From positions 23,510,942-23,574,941 of the forward strand of contig JAJEKV010000002.1 in the NCBI GenBank assembly GCA_021234155.1: 64,000 bases of DNA, written 5' to 3'. This document shows positions 9,900-21,600 of this stretch, piece by piece. The stretch's first letter is position 1, and each line of letters begins with the position of its first letter. This DNA is from Isoetes taiwanensis. Taxonomy: Eukaryota; Streptophyta; Lycopodiopsida; Isoetales; Isoetaceae. The notes under the pieces are model-generated. The model was not told the DNA's origin. It did no database searches and worked only from the letters and a program-made list of their open reading frames with translations. The translations under genes were made by a program, and so were the position numbers.

Positions 9900-11733
9900 T
9901 CACTGCGTGGACTAGTTTATATTTGGCCCAACCCTGGATGATAACATCCTGATACTCGAGGGTCGGGCTGACGACCCTCGAGTATCAGGATAATATGTCG
10001 GGCAATAGGTCGGATAATAGGTCGCGTAACATAACTCCCATAGGTGGTCGTCGGCATCCATAAACGCTTCATCTTTGGTGCATTCCCAATATGACCAACC
10101 TCATTGGATCTTGAGTTGCAGGTTTTGGAGAGCTTTATCACGGATAATCGTGACAACTTCCCACCTTTTTATGGTGTCGTATGGCTCCTCCAGCCCTCCC
10201 ATAATAGATATACAATCCATAAGTCATTCCTTATACTTAGAAGTCCTCAGGAGGAGAGACAAGTAATATAGGAAGAACAAAATTTTGTATTCAAAGGGCA
10301 TAAAATTGCCGATATAATAATACATATTTTGTAATGGCCAATGCCATACTCTATAAGTCCACAAATCTATATTCAGGAACTAGATCCGGTGTCCTGATCC
10401 ATTGGTGTAGGAGGCTGTGGGGGCAACCGATGACGTAGCAGAGTAACTCCTTCATCGACAGTGGTGGCGGCAAGAGAAGCAATCTCTGGTGGATAGGCAG
10501 TGGCCAAAGGGGCGGCCACAAGGAGCTTCATGCTCATCTATGGCGCTATGTCTTGTCCCAAGGCAGTGAGAGCAAAGTCCCGGTGCACAAGCACGTAGGT
10601 GAAAGTGCGATAGGGAAGCTTCTTATGGCCTGCCAGGGTGGATAATGCACAGAGGTTCCACCACGATGCTTCGGCCTCTGGGGCCAGGTCTCGTGCCACA
10701 AAAAGGACCTGTCCCTGCCGGAAAGCTGATAGGAAGAAGCGTGTGAGGTGGTTTCCCAATGCTTTAACCCCTAGTGCGGCAGAGGTAGCCACTTCTTTGT
10801 CGAGGTCCATGGTGACCTCCTCTTTAAGTTCCTGCTTTTCTTCCCTCAGATGACCCGAGTTATTGTAAAGATCCTCCCCTTCTTCATCCGACTCCGAAGG
10901 AATCTCAACCATATTAATATTCGGGACGTGAGGTCCCATGGCAGTAAAAGCTTCCTGAGGAGGTTGAGATGGAGGATCCTAGAGCATAAGATCCCTTAGC
11001 CGAAGGAGTGTGTCAGCCGGCTCAATGGTCTTCTGTCGAAATTGGAGCAGCTGATGTACCTCTGCAGGGAGCTCAACTGGCGTGAAGTCGATGAAGTCAT
11101 TCATACAATACTCAGCGAGCTCATAAAGCACTTGCGTTTTCATTCTATCCTTCAAAACAGCCACTACATGGTATGTCCATATAATATCCTCCAATAGGAG
11201 GTACTCCTGCCCCTGGTGATAGATAACTGGGAGGGCATCCAAACCCGTCAGTCGTGCCCCCTAATCTTGGTGTGGCAGCATTTGTTCTGCTAGTTGCTTC
11301 CACCGGACGAAGTCATCCTCTCGGATGTAGTCGTCTTCCTCATCAGAGTGTCATCCTCCACATACTGATGCATGCGGATGGCCAGCGCGAAGGTCACTTC
11401 AAGATATTGCTGGCCCTCATGTGTCACTACTGGCGGATTCCAATCGCATCTGAGCTTGCCCCTGAGAACATCATAAGCATGCATATCACCTCCTAACATT
11501 TCCCTTACTATAGCCCTATCTAGGTAGAGCTGGGGCGGATCCCCGGGAGGAATGCAGAGAGGGAGCATCTCTTGAGTATAAAACTCAAGGAAACCTATAT
11601 AATCAGGGTGGGCTTGCATGTTGGTGATGACGTCTATCTTCTAGAGAAGAAAGGGTTGTAAGAGGTCAAAGGGGACTTGAGGATCCCACTGTTCTCCGTC
11701 CTGGTACCATTGGAGCTCGGTTGGGATCGTCAT
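9900..11733 (-). pseudogene. Decayed ORF of unknown family, copy 1
   Basis: Coding-like minus-strand sequence starting at ATG 11733 (MTIPTELQWYQDGEQW). There is an in-frame TAG about 25 codons in, after which the same frame stays open to 11290. Frame changes follow, with further open blocks at 11242-10979 and 10939-10538 and degenerate coding to about 9900. Readable motifs are EGQQYLEVTFALAI, QGQEYLLLEDII and a later GHKKLPYRTFTYVLVHRDF. An acidic stretch (ESDEEGEDL) lies in the third block. A second copy with matching motifs is at 31294-31981. No domain was recognised. It may be a gag-like protein of an uncharacterised retroelement. It lies just 3' of the histone H3 fragment. Confidence 0.5.
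9946..9991. repeat. Perfect 19-bp inverted repeat with 8-nt loop
   Basis: Left arm ATCCTGATACTCGAGGGTC (9946-9964), loop GGGCTGAC, right arm the exact reverse complement (9973-9991). It would form a stable hairpin in DNA or RNA. It lies at the 3' end of the decayed minus-strand ORF and may be a local inverted duplication. No poly-T run follows. Confidence 0.85.
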
Positions 11734-11820
11734 TGAAGCTGCGAGTCGTGGAGGAGGAGAAAGAAACAAGAGAAGCAAAAGAAAGAATGAAACCCTAAAG
11801 GTCTTTAGTATACTTGTAAC

Positions 11821-11839
11821 TTTTTATATGCTGACGTCA
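11821..11839 (-). promoter_or_regulatory. TATA box and TGACGTCA element for the unknown ORF
   Basis: Read on the minus strand, a perfect TGACGTCA palindrome (11832-11839, the bZIP/CRE-type site) is followed directly by CATATAAAAA (11830-11821). The ORF's ATG is about 90 bp further on, at 11733, after a pyrimidine-rich leader containing AGGGTTTCATTC. Arrangement and spacing fit an RNA polymerase II core promoter. Confidence 0.5.
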
Positions 11840-11963
11840 GCGTCAGTAATTAATTAATTTTAAACAACTTTTTTTTTTGTAAGACAAAGTTTAAATAGAC
11901 AAAATTTGATTATATTTATTTATATACAAAATTGATACAACCAAAAGATGCTTGAAGGACAAG

Positions 11964-12194
11964 CTAGTTGTGGTCTCCCCAAATTCTTCGGGCGAGAGCC
12001 AAATCCTTCGCCATGATAGTAACCCTTTTGGCGTGGATGGCACAAAGGTTGGCATCCCCAAAAAGGGCTATCAGGTAAGCCTCAGCAACCTCTTGCAACG
12101 CAAGAATGGCGAAAGTCTGGAACTGCAGGTCGGTCTTGAATTGCTGGGCTATCTCACGGACCAAGCACTGGAAGGGGAGCTTCCGTAGCAGTAG
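11964..12194 (-). pseudogene. Histone H3 variant, C-terminal part (3' of the retrotransposon)
   Basis: Encodes the H3 histone fold from LLRKLPFQ through [37 protein letters not shown] and KDLALARRI to the end GDHN and stop. Compared with canonical H3 (VREIAQDFKTDLRFQSS; ending IRGERA) it has many substitutions. It lacks the longer loop 1 of CENH3, so a divergent replication-independent type is more likely than centromeric H3. The upstream half lies at 29487-29647. Removing 12195-29486 and one AGTAG copy rejoins the frame exactly, giving [11 protein letters not shown] where canonical H3 has TELLIRKLPFQ. The gene was therefore open across this site when the retrotransposon landed. Confidence 0.85.
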
Positions 12195-12487
12195 TGTCAC
12201 AACCTACAATAAGTAGGTCCGATCGCGCTACCTCGAATTCCCAGAATTCCCCTCAACCGTGAGCACCCAGAGCTCCCCACGCACGATCGCTTATTGATCC
12301 CCAGGATCAGCCTGAAGCCCAGCTTCAGAAGTTCTAACACGAGAACTTGATACTGCAGTAGCAGTATTGCTCAAAGAGCAGTCAAAAACACTCCAAGAAT
12401 GGAACGTCTCTTTAAGCTAACATCAAATAATGAAGTAGCTTAGAACAGGTCAAATTGATTCCCAATCAATTCGCAATGGGTCAAAAC
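12195..12487 (-). repeat. 3' LTR of G2, part 1
   Basis: Matches 28702-28982. It is interrupted after CAAAAC by the LARD and resumes at 24357. Confidence 0.9.
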
Positions 12488-12545
12488 TGTGACGTTCCAA
12501 CATAATATACGCCCCGAATACGTATATTATACTGCCACGTCACCC

Positions 12546-12569
12546 GTACATGTCACGGATGACATGTAC
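12546..12569. repeat. Hairpin in LARD LTR
   Basis: GTACATGTCA, loop CGGA, TGACATGTAC: perfect 10-bp arms. It is conserved in the right LTR at about 22793-22816, upstream of the TATA box, so it is a candidate enhancer or protein-binding palindrome. Confidence 0.75.
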
Positions 12570-12735
12570 TTGCGAGACGTATAGGGTTGCACCTAGGGGG
12601 CAAGGGTTGCACCTAGGGGGCAACATTGAATGTTGTGCATGTTAAATAAACATACACAATTAATAACCCCATGGACCCCATTGCCAAATGGCTAAATCCC
12701 ACTTGGCCAATATCTAACCTAACCCTAAGGGTTTC

Positions 12736-12743
12736 TATAAAAG
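12736..12743 (+). promoter_or_regulatory. LARD LTR TATA box
   Basis: TATAAAAG, with the counterpart TATAAAGG in the right LTR. It lies about 250 bp into the LTR and is followed by pyrimidine-rich CTTTCCCCC and AAACCCTAAACC, as expected for the U3/R border. Confidence 0.6.
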
Positions 12744-14103
12744 GGCTTTCCCCCTAAACCCTAAACCTTTCTTCGCTTTGCATTTTAGGGTTTTTCCTAG
12801 AGCTCCTCTCCTCTCTCGAGTTCAGGGTTCTCTTGAGCCATTTTGGCCAAGTATGGACTTCAATCCGCATTGCTGAGCTCCGGAAAGCCGGATTTGCACA
12901 ACAGATTATCGATTAGCAGCCATCTTCAGCAAGATCAGGAGCATGGACGCCGAGTCGGGGGAGCGGCTCAAGGAGCAGGTATCTAGTTGTTTTGTTGTGC
13001 AAAACCGTCTTTGGGCAAGGCAATAGGCTGGTTTAGTATGTTAGATCAACTCTAGAGGCCTTATAGATCCCGAGATCATAAGCCCTAACTAAGGAACCTA
13101 ACTCTGTTGTTTAGGTAGATAGATTAGATGATATTCTCTATTTCAGTTCTGTGATGTTGTATGTATTTCACTCTGTGATCTCCATGTATTGGGAAGGGGG
13201 GTAGAGACCTAAAGCTGTGTAGCAGATGATCCTAGGTAGCACCACTAGTTCCCAATTATATGCGGCCCGTGCACAGGAGCCCGCCTGGTTGTGGGTGAAG
13301 GGGCTAGGCCGGTTGATAAGGAGGAACTTGTCTCATCACGGACTGACCCCTCTGGTAGTAAGGCCTATCGGGGGTCTCTGCAGGCTAGGCTTAATGGCTT
13401 GTCCTTTGCGTGTGGGCAAGGCATGAGCTCGACACTTTCGTGGGGTGGTGGATATGACCTTCCGGTGAGTTCAAGTCGAATCACGGGTGGTGGCCCTCTA
13501 GCCCTTTGTGATGAGCATGGATGCCCACGAAGGAGGGGCAACTATCTTCTGCCTCGCCGGGACTGGGGAGATGCAACCCGGTAGTAGTAGCCCCTCGGCT
13601 ATTCACCCGGCGAGCTACGGTCAAGTCCCAACACTTTTCGGCCTACTGCGCAAAGTGTGCGGGAGGGGCGGATGGAGTGGACTACCTAAGCCATGTTCTA
13701 TGCCAGCCAAATCCATTGCCATGAATTCATGCGCAATGAACTCACGGAGACCCTAGCCGTCGGTCATCCCCACAGAGTGCGAGCCACGGGTAGGATCTCC
13801 CCTCTTGTTATTTATGTTATGTGATGATGTTATTTCTATGGTATTGCTATCTACGTGATGTTGTATTGCATTCACCTCTCGAGGTACTTGTATTTGTTCT
13901 TGTTAGTTGTGCTCACGTTTGTTTATTCACGCCCTTGAGATAGGTCGACCGATGGAAGGCGGGTGAATGACACATCCATTCTTCCCTTTGCTGGCTCATC
14001 CCGATGGGAGTGGAGTCGGTGGATGGCCCCGCCGGTGTAGGCTGGGGAATGCTCCTCGCCGAATACGATGTGGGCATCATTATAAAAGTAGGGGCGTCCA
14101 CAG

Positions 14104-14124
14104 TGGTATCGAGCATGATCTTGG
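14104..14124 (+). other. LARD primer-binding site (decayed tRNA-iMet type)
   Basis: One base after the LTR the sequence reads TGGTATCGAGCATG, lacking one A of TGGTATCAGAGC. The related LTR element ending at 38574 has the intact TGGTATCAGAGCATGG, and both continue into TTGGTAGACC. Confidence 0.8.
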
Positions 14125-14317
14125 TAGACCGGGGATCGAGCACCGACCATTTTTCTTAGGACTAACGGTAGACTTCCGGTCTTGGGAACAACCTCCCAAG
14201 CAAGAACCTCGAAAATTGGGAAAATTTTTTTCCCAATTGTAGTCAAACAATAGGTTAATGCTAAGAGTAGTGATAAGTTTTAGCAAAAACCCAACCTAAA
14301 ATGGCCAAAAAGAGGTG

Positions 14318-14391
14318 ACCCCTCCGCGAGTGCGCCAGACCAATTTGGTTTGCAAACCGATTCGACCACTCGGCGCCTTTGTGTGAGTGGT
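14318..14391. repeat. Leader hairpin unit 1 (loop type A)
   Basis: Arms CCCCTCCGCGAGTGCGC and GGCGCCTTTGTGTGAGTGG pair imperfectly. The loop contains the perfect palindrome GGTTTGCAAACC (14347-14358). Confidence 0.7.
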
Positions 14392-14531
14392 GGACCCATG
14401 TTGACCTAGTTAGATGTATAATTTAGCTAAACTAATGGTGCGGTTCAGCTTATCTCCTTGATTCTATCTAGTTTTGCATATTATAACACTAAGAAACCCT
14501 TGTAAATTGAAAATTGGACCCAAAAGAGGTG

Positions 14532-14604
14532 ACCCCTCACAGAGTGCGCCCAGACCAATTTGGTTTGCAAACCAATTCGACCCGGCGCACTTTGTGTGAG
14601 TGGT
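14532..14604. repeat. Leader hairpin unit 2 (loop type A)
   Basis: Arms CCCCTCACAGAGTGCGC and GCGCACTTTGTGTGAG; loop palindrome GGTTTGCAAACC at 14562-14573. It starts 214 bp after unit 1. Confidence 0.75.
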
Positions 14605-15194
14605 TAAAACTTTGAACCTTCAGTAACTTGAGTTATACAGCTCCAAATCACCTGAAATTTGTTGCGTTAGGACCATTAAAGAGTCTAGAATCCATTTATG
14701 ATCTCAAATTAGGCTAAAAATATTATAATCCTCCTCAAAATGACCAAAATAGGTCAAACCCTAAATTCTGTCTCCCAAACTACAGTTTATTTAGAAATAG
14801 AAGCAATAGCTTTTAAGGTACAAGGCTAGAGCCACAGAAGGGCAAGGAGCACGACTTTTGAAGACATTGAAGACCCAGGTGACCCAAGAGAGGAAGCACT
14901 ATGGCAAATACCTCTACAAGCGAAGCGAAGCGATCTGAGGGCACTGTAGACCTATCAACAATCTTCATCGAATGGAAGACATCGTTAATCATGCATGAAG
15001 AACCTTCTCGACTATCAAGAACTCGGGTGCAACATCCACGAGCTCTCAGAAGAAAGAAGATTGCTAGTTTATTGTAAATATAAATTTATGTTTTGATCAT
15101 GTTAATGTGTTAAATCAGTTGTAAGTAGAATGTGTTACTAAGTTCTGCAGTTGGAATTAACAAAGTTGGAGCAAAACTCAGTGTTTTTGGCCCC

Positions 15195-15266
15195 ACCCCT
15201 CACAGAGTGCGCCCAGGCCACTTAGGATTATATTCCTAACTGCCTCTCGCGCACTGTGTGAGTGGT
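15195..15266. repeat. Leader hairpin unit 3 (loop type B)
   Basis: Same arms (CTCACAGAGTGCGC / GCGCACTGTGTGAG) but a different loop containing TAGGATTATATTCCTA, which is itself a small inverted repeat. Confidence 0.75.
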
Positions 15267-15398
15267 CGAGCACTGATCTATGCCAAAACTTGTCCAAATG
15301 CAAAAAGTAAGCACACCATTCGACTCAGCTCACCATAATTAGTAGGATTTGAACCCTAGTTTGTAGAAATTGCCCAACCCTAACTCACATGGAGCCCC

Positions 15399-15470
15399 AC
15401 CCCTCGCAGAGTGCGCCCAGACCAATTCGGTTTGCAAACCGATTCGACCCTGGCGCACTGTGTGAGTGGT
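15399..15470. repeat. Leader hairpin unit 4 (loop type A)
   Basis: Arms CTCGCAGAGTGCGC / GCGCACTGTGTGAG. The loop palindrome extends to 16 bp, TCGGTTTGCAAACCGA at 15427-15442. It starts 204 bp after unit 3. Confidence 0.75.
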
Positions 15471-15602
15471 TGACCCCAAATCTGGGCCAAAACTTATCCA
15501 AATGAAGCAAGTAAGGGCTCAATCCGAGCTATCTCGACGAGATATGCAGGATTTCACCCTTAGTTTGCATGTTTGGCATCATCCTCGATCCAAACAGGGC
15601 CC

Positions 15603-15674
15603 CACCCCTCACAGAGTGCGCCCAGGCCACTTACGATCATATTCCTAACTGCCTCTCGCGCACTGTGTGAGTGG
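15603..15674. repeat. Leader hairpin unit 5 (loop type B)
   Basis: Arms CTCACAGAGTGCGC / GCGCACTGTGTGAG, with a B-type loop related to unit 3 (GATCATATTCCTA). It starts 204 bp after unit 4. Confidence 0.75.
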
Positions 15675-15679
15675 TCACA

Positions 15680-18600
15680 CCAAAATTGCCCCAATTTGTC
15701 CACACTTTCCCCAAATAAGATAGAATTTGTTGCAATAGGATCCTTAGAATGTACTCTTTAGCTTGATTAGCTTGTCTTGTGCTTAGCAATACCTTAGAAT
15801 CCTAGATTTTCCTTTATCCAATTTTTTTTTTTCTAAAATTAGAGTTTTTGCCTATAAGTAGACCACAACCCTCATTTGCATCCTACACCTTTGCTCCTCG
15901 CTCCAAGCCGATTTTTCAGCTCCCAGAGGCGCTCCTTCATCTGTTTGATATCCCGGCAGACTCTAGCATCATGGCAACCATCAATGTTATTCCCTATTTT
16001 ACCCGGGGACATCATGGCTGAGTTCCATGCAAAGATAGGTCCTTCTCTAGTAGAACTTCCCCCCTTGCATAGGATACTTTAGGACAGCCTTAAGATAGAC
16101 AAATACCTAGAAAATCTGACCCGCCAGCTTGCCCAATTATATGTCCGTAGGCTGTAGCAATTTTTCTATTCCATAGAGCCCAAACCCGGATAGGAGAGCC
16201 ATATGCCCAACCCCTAGAGCTCGAGCCTATGGCCATGGCGGGCAGGTGAAGAAGAGCAGATGCTTCTCAGTACGAGGAGGCAAAGCGGGAGGAAGATGAA
16301 GGGCGTGGGTCGGGCGAGAGAGGACATCAATGGCGTCGACCAAGCACAAGAAAGGCGACAAAGCGGGCGGGAACTTCAAAGCTTTGAAGAGGGGCTGAGA
16401 ACCACCTTGAGACAACTCCACCATCCGGGCTAGGCATCACAAGCTTAACCCGGTAATCATCCAAGGAACCGTGCACGGGCACAGACGACATCAAGAACCC
16501 CCTCCTTCCCGAGTGCGAGGGGGGGGGGGCTCACTGGGATAAGCGAGCTCCCTACATCTCCTATGTCAACAAGCGGACTCGGTGACTTCATCGACCGAGG
16601 AAACGCGGGGAATTTCACATCGGCATAAGGGAGGCTCAGAAGACATCGGCCGGACATAGAAGCCTACAGGCATCAGGCGGATGATGGCACAACAGGGAGT
16701 TACCCACGGAGGAGTTCATAGCGATCCACGACTTTGGATGGAAATCGGATGGAAAACAACGAGTGCGCTCCTACCCGGCACCTCGGCGGCGGCACCGGTC
16801 GAGCAGGGATAGCGGTATCAGCGTAACATCTCCTAAGTTCATGTTGGCGACTCTGAGGGAGATGATAGCATTATCGGTGGGCCGAATAACCCGGAAGACA
16901 TAGGGCTACAATCGAGAACCCGAGAGAGGAGGTGGGGGAGGCAGAGCGCGACAAATGCGAAGAGCCGACCTAGCCAACAACCACGAGACCACTCAAACGC
17001 CAACTCAAAAGAGTGATGGCATGTGCAATGGAGATGACAACAATTCCGGGCATAGGGGAAGCATCTCACAACGAAGATTCAAAGACATGCAACAATGCCC
17101 ATTTGCAACAACCAAGTGATCGTACTCAAGCGATCAATGCTACGCATCTCAAGCGACACTCCACATGACGGGTAAACACATTAAGGAGGAGCATTTTCAA
17201 CTCAAGGGTTCACATGTCGAGCAACGTTCTGCAGCGACTTGGGATAACGACCTCAAATCACACACGAAGGTCAACTTCTGGTCGCAACACCTCAAGGAAC
17301 CCCGAGTCAAGTAGAACAAGGAAGATCGGCAAAACCGAAGAATCAAAGCGTGATTGGAGGAGGGAAAATCCTAAAAAGTATACACAATTAAGCATATGCT
17401 CTTCTATAAATTAGAAAAGTGGATGAATTAAAATCCCAGTATAATTATATATATATATGTCTATCATAAATATCGGGAGCTAACACATAGTACAAAATTA
17501 GGATCATGTTTTAGAGTTTAGTGTTTGCATCAAGAAACTCCATCGCCCGACTGCCAAAGGATGAAGTAAAGAACCACATGTATAGCCAAGAGCAAGTGCT
17601 CAAATGGAAGAGCAAATATAGGAGAGAGACGACCAGAGCTCAAGCCAAGCTTCAACTCCAGACACTTCGAGAAGCGGCCTCAAGTAGAAGATCACTCGTC
17701 CAGCACAATGTCAAGATGAGAGATAACGCCGGTCATGTCAAGATCTCTAAGCGCCCGCACCATCTAGGTTTTGCACGGCGACATCTTCCGGGATGCAACT
17801 CTACCTCTTGTAGCAAGAAAGAAGCACTAACGACCACAGTGTCCTCAACAATGAAGGAGGAACGAACACACATCTTGAAACTATGACAGCGACCTCAAGC
17901 CAATAGGCGTCGAGGAATTCCTTGGGACAACTCGACATCAACGAGCCAACTAAGGAGGCAACCCGGCGACCATAATTCTACCTTGTATGGTGATGTTTGT
18001 AACATGCACACGGATGGAGATACACCTAAGAAAGGCGCCACAACAATGGGTTATGTCTATGCTCATTCAACAACTAGGTGATGGCGTCAAGTACTCCTAC
18101 CAACAATTAGAAGACAAGAAGCTCAACTTATCTCCGACACGAGGGACCTCAACGCCCAAGATAGAAGCATTCGACACCTTAACGACAAGGACAGACAACC
18201 AAAGCACCTTCGACAAAAAGAGAGTTCAAGACATTAGCCGGGCTATTCAAGGACACGAAAGCAGGTCTAGGGCAGAAAGTACTTCAACTCAAAGGGTCAA
18301 TCTACGTGAGATATAAGAGTACATCATCCCGACTGACAAACCAATCATGGAGAAGAGTCATGAGGCTTTACTCACCGGGAAGATGCACATGTATTGAGGG
18401 ACAATGGCCATAAACCGAGAGAAGGCGAAGGAGTGCTAGTACTTCCACGAGCTCCTTAGATGCAACATGAGGTCCAAAAGCGTGGAGGCGTGATCAAGTG
18501 CAACTAGAAGGCAAACATAGCAAGCGAAGATCGTGATAACGTCTAAGCCATCACATTGAGGAGATCAAAGCAGTGCGATGAGAAGCTCGATGGAGAAGCG

Positions 18601-21600
18601 AATAGGAGAACCGAGCCAAAGAATCGGCGAATCAGCTAGAACCTCACAAAGCTACGACAACTTCGCATGCAACCGTGAACTCAAGGATCGACAATTGAAG
18701 GCAACCGATGAAGAGAACAACTCCTTAATTATGAGTCTAGCCAAAGGGATTGTGCACAACTTCAAGAGGCGCCTCAAAGATCTTGAGGACATTGTGAAGC
18801 GAAGCAAGTTATGCTTGGCAGCCGGCCGGACATTGGAGAGCTCAAAAATATCAAAGAGTCTACCAATCGAGCACAAGGCGACATATAAGCAGGAGGATAT
18901 AGATCTTCAACACCCGGTAGCACTAGGAGGAACATTGACAACAACGCCATGGATGCGTGTGCACCTCGAGGGGAGACACCAAGGGAGCCTAATAGCTTTA
19001 ATAGTATTTGTAATCATAATAGTGTAAGCTATATGACTTGCATGCATATTTCCCTTTGTTATTTCCTCTCTCTCTCTCTCAGTATAACAGATCAAAGAAA
19101 AGAGATGCCGGACAATTGGAAGGCGTGAAGCGAGCAACATCCTCAACACTTGTCTGTCAACACGCTACAGGACTCGAAGGATGGAGTTGGCACAATAAGA
19201 TCGGATCTAGAGGCATCTTTTAGCCGCCAAGATGTTTCTCAACGAAACCACCTTCAGGCTTTTGGGAAGTAACATAGAAGATTTCAAGTGGTCAACTACG
19301 CCATCAAAACCACCAACAATGGGAAGCCTCTACATCGAGGAAAGTTGACCTCTACATCGAGGAGGAGCCCGGAATCTCGAGCAACTTCGAAGAAGCGTTA
19401 CCCTCAAGAAGGCGTGAGTGGATGAGAGCTGCGAGAGCAAGATTGAGGCTTATGGATGGCGACATCCATAATGGGAGTGGAAGGCATTTCTAGATTTTTT
19501 CTCATGAAGGGATTGCCCCAAGTTGAGCTAAGCGTCAACGATTGGGAAGGAAATGCATAGGAGTAACTAAAATTATACATGATTATTAACGGACATCCAA
19601 CATATTGAAACCACTTGGTGAGACCCGATCACCTCGCTAAGAAGGAATCATTACTAGGATAATTGTTGACCATGTATAAAGCTAGTACCTCCAAGGAATA
19701 ATCCAATCGAATGAAAAGAAGTAATCTAACAAGTCCGGCCAACTTGTTATGATGACATCAATTCAATTGATAGGAATATTCCAAGAGAGTAAATAACTAA
19801 GAAAAGGGGGATATTTAGAATATAAAATTAAATAGCACATGAAAGGCACATCGAGAAATAAGAAACATATTAATCACATAGTCTCTTGAGGCAAAAAGAA
19901 TTGTCATGACAATAAAACCTTGCAATTTAGAATTGTTCTGAACAATTCAATAACTCATCGCTTAGGGATAGATATGTTAAACATGATGGCTGCATCCATC
20001 ATAGATGATTAAATATGTTAGCTAAGGCTAGTAAATTAATGTGTTAGGTAAGAAGCATATAACCTCTTAAGGTAAATAGAATAGCTAAGATGTTATGACA
20101 ACATCAATTAAGGGGATAGGATACATTGAGGTGTAGGACCACTTTCTTATGAAGAAAGTGGAGGGGGGGCTCAATCTTAGGATTGAACCTACCTACATCT
20201 TAGGGGTTGAATCGCCATCCAATTAGTCGACCCTTAGAATAGAGTTCCTTTCGCAAGTAGCCAAAGCACATAGAGCGTAAGATGGATAGATGCTTAATGT
20301 CTATGTGTCCTTCAACATGCAAGATTAATCGGTAACCAAGCTGCACCAAAGCGGGGGCGAATCAATGGAAGCAATGCAGCGGCCAAGTCGTCTCCAAATT
20401 AGTCGACACCGACTCAATGGGGAGATGTATTCTAGCCTTAGCGGGTGCGACAACTAAGGTGGGGAGAGGCTTTGCATAAATTTCTTACGCCATGATCTAT
20501 TGTTTGCATCTAGGAATGAGCTAGTAGCCTAGCTCTTAATTAAATTATTGGGGTTGTCAACCCCATATAACTACATAAATTATATAATCTTAAATATGTT
20601 ATCATGCGGGGCATCGATAGCACTCCATGATGGCATGTATCATAAGCTTTAATGCCTTGTTGATAAATTATATGTTCATAATAGCTGCATAGATAGTTTT
20701 GTCTTGTGTAGATATCACAAAGATCGAGATAAAGTAAGATAATAATTACATAAAATCTTAGTTAAACCTTCGCAAGGATGTAATTCCTTCCAAAGGCATT
20801 TAAGTAACTTTCATAGGATCCTGACAAATATAATAAGAATTTGTCTATCTTTCCATAAGTATAGCAAATATAAAGTATATACATGTAAGGTTGATACATC
20901 ACCAACCAAGTAGCGGCGAGAGTCATACGCTCAACACTTGGATCCGATGATATAAATCCTAGCCATATGATAAACAATTAAAATACGTTTCAAACTAAGT
21001 ATGGCATCGATAATCGTATGATGACATATCTTAAAAGGTCGTAAAGTTATCATATAATAGTTAGTTAAATATAATACTATTGGAAGCAATATATCCAATA
21101 CTACTATAATGCTAATATAAGAATATTACCGTAAGGTAATTAATATAATTGCATGCATTAGGGAAGTCCACAGGATCATGCGAGGGGGTCCAAGAATGTA
21201 ATGTTTATTTAAGGCGTTAGCGGATGCTAGCCGACATGCAACAGTTGGTGGAGGAAGTACAAAGATATCCTCTAGCGCAAGAGGCGTGAGAAGAGCATAG
21301 CGACAAGCTCTGCATCGACAATTGCATAGATGAAGCTCGCATGATCGGCGGTTAAGGTGAAGCTCTGCATCGGCGATTCTGACATCAGGTGAAGCTCTGC
21401 ATCGAGAATTGCAAGAAGCTTGCTCCAAGGTGTTTGGACAATTCGGGATAACCAAAAGAGTAGGTAACCAATCCTATAAGTTGGACCTGCCAAAGACACT
21501 TAAAGATCCATAGTGTTTTCGAGGTAAGTCTCCTAAAGAAACACATTCCTAATCCGCAGAGGAAGAAGTGCTGGAGAGACCAAAGTTTCTTTGGAAACAA

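Larger units (their letters stand above)
12488..14102 (+). repeat. LARD left (5') LTR
   Basis: 1615 bp. It contains a perfect 10-bp hairpin with CGGA loop (12546-12569), two copies of a ~21-bp unit GGTTGCACCTAGGGGGCAA (about 12584-12623) and a TATA box TATAAAAG at 12736-12743. Relative to the right LTR it differs mainly by many 1-2 bp indels in G/C runs, plus substitutions. Confidence 0.9.

Noticed and set aside
13226-13756. Several overlapping plus-strand ORFs duplicated at 23474-23997
   Set aside because: They lie in the LARD LTRs; frames differ between the two LTR copies because of indels, and no domain is present.
14318-15674. Regularly spaced repeats considered as a CRISPR array
   Set aside because: Units are hairpins of ~73 bp with two loop types and irregular spacing in plant DNA; no cas genes; not CRISPR.
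17521-19027. Possible gag-like ORFs in the LARD interior
   Set aside because: Length and basic composition are suggestive, but no capsid, zinc-knuckle or protease motif is visible, so I do not call them gag.
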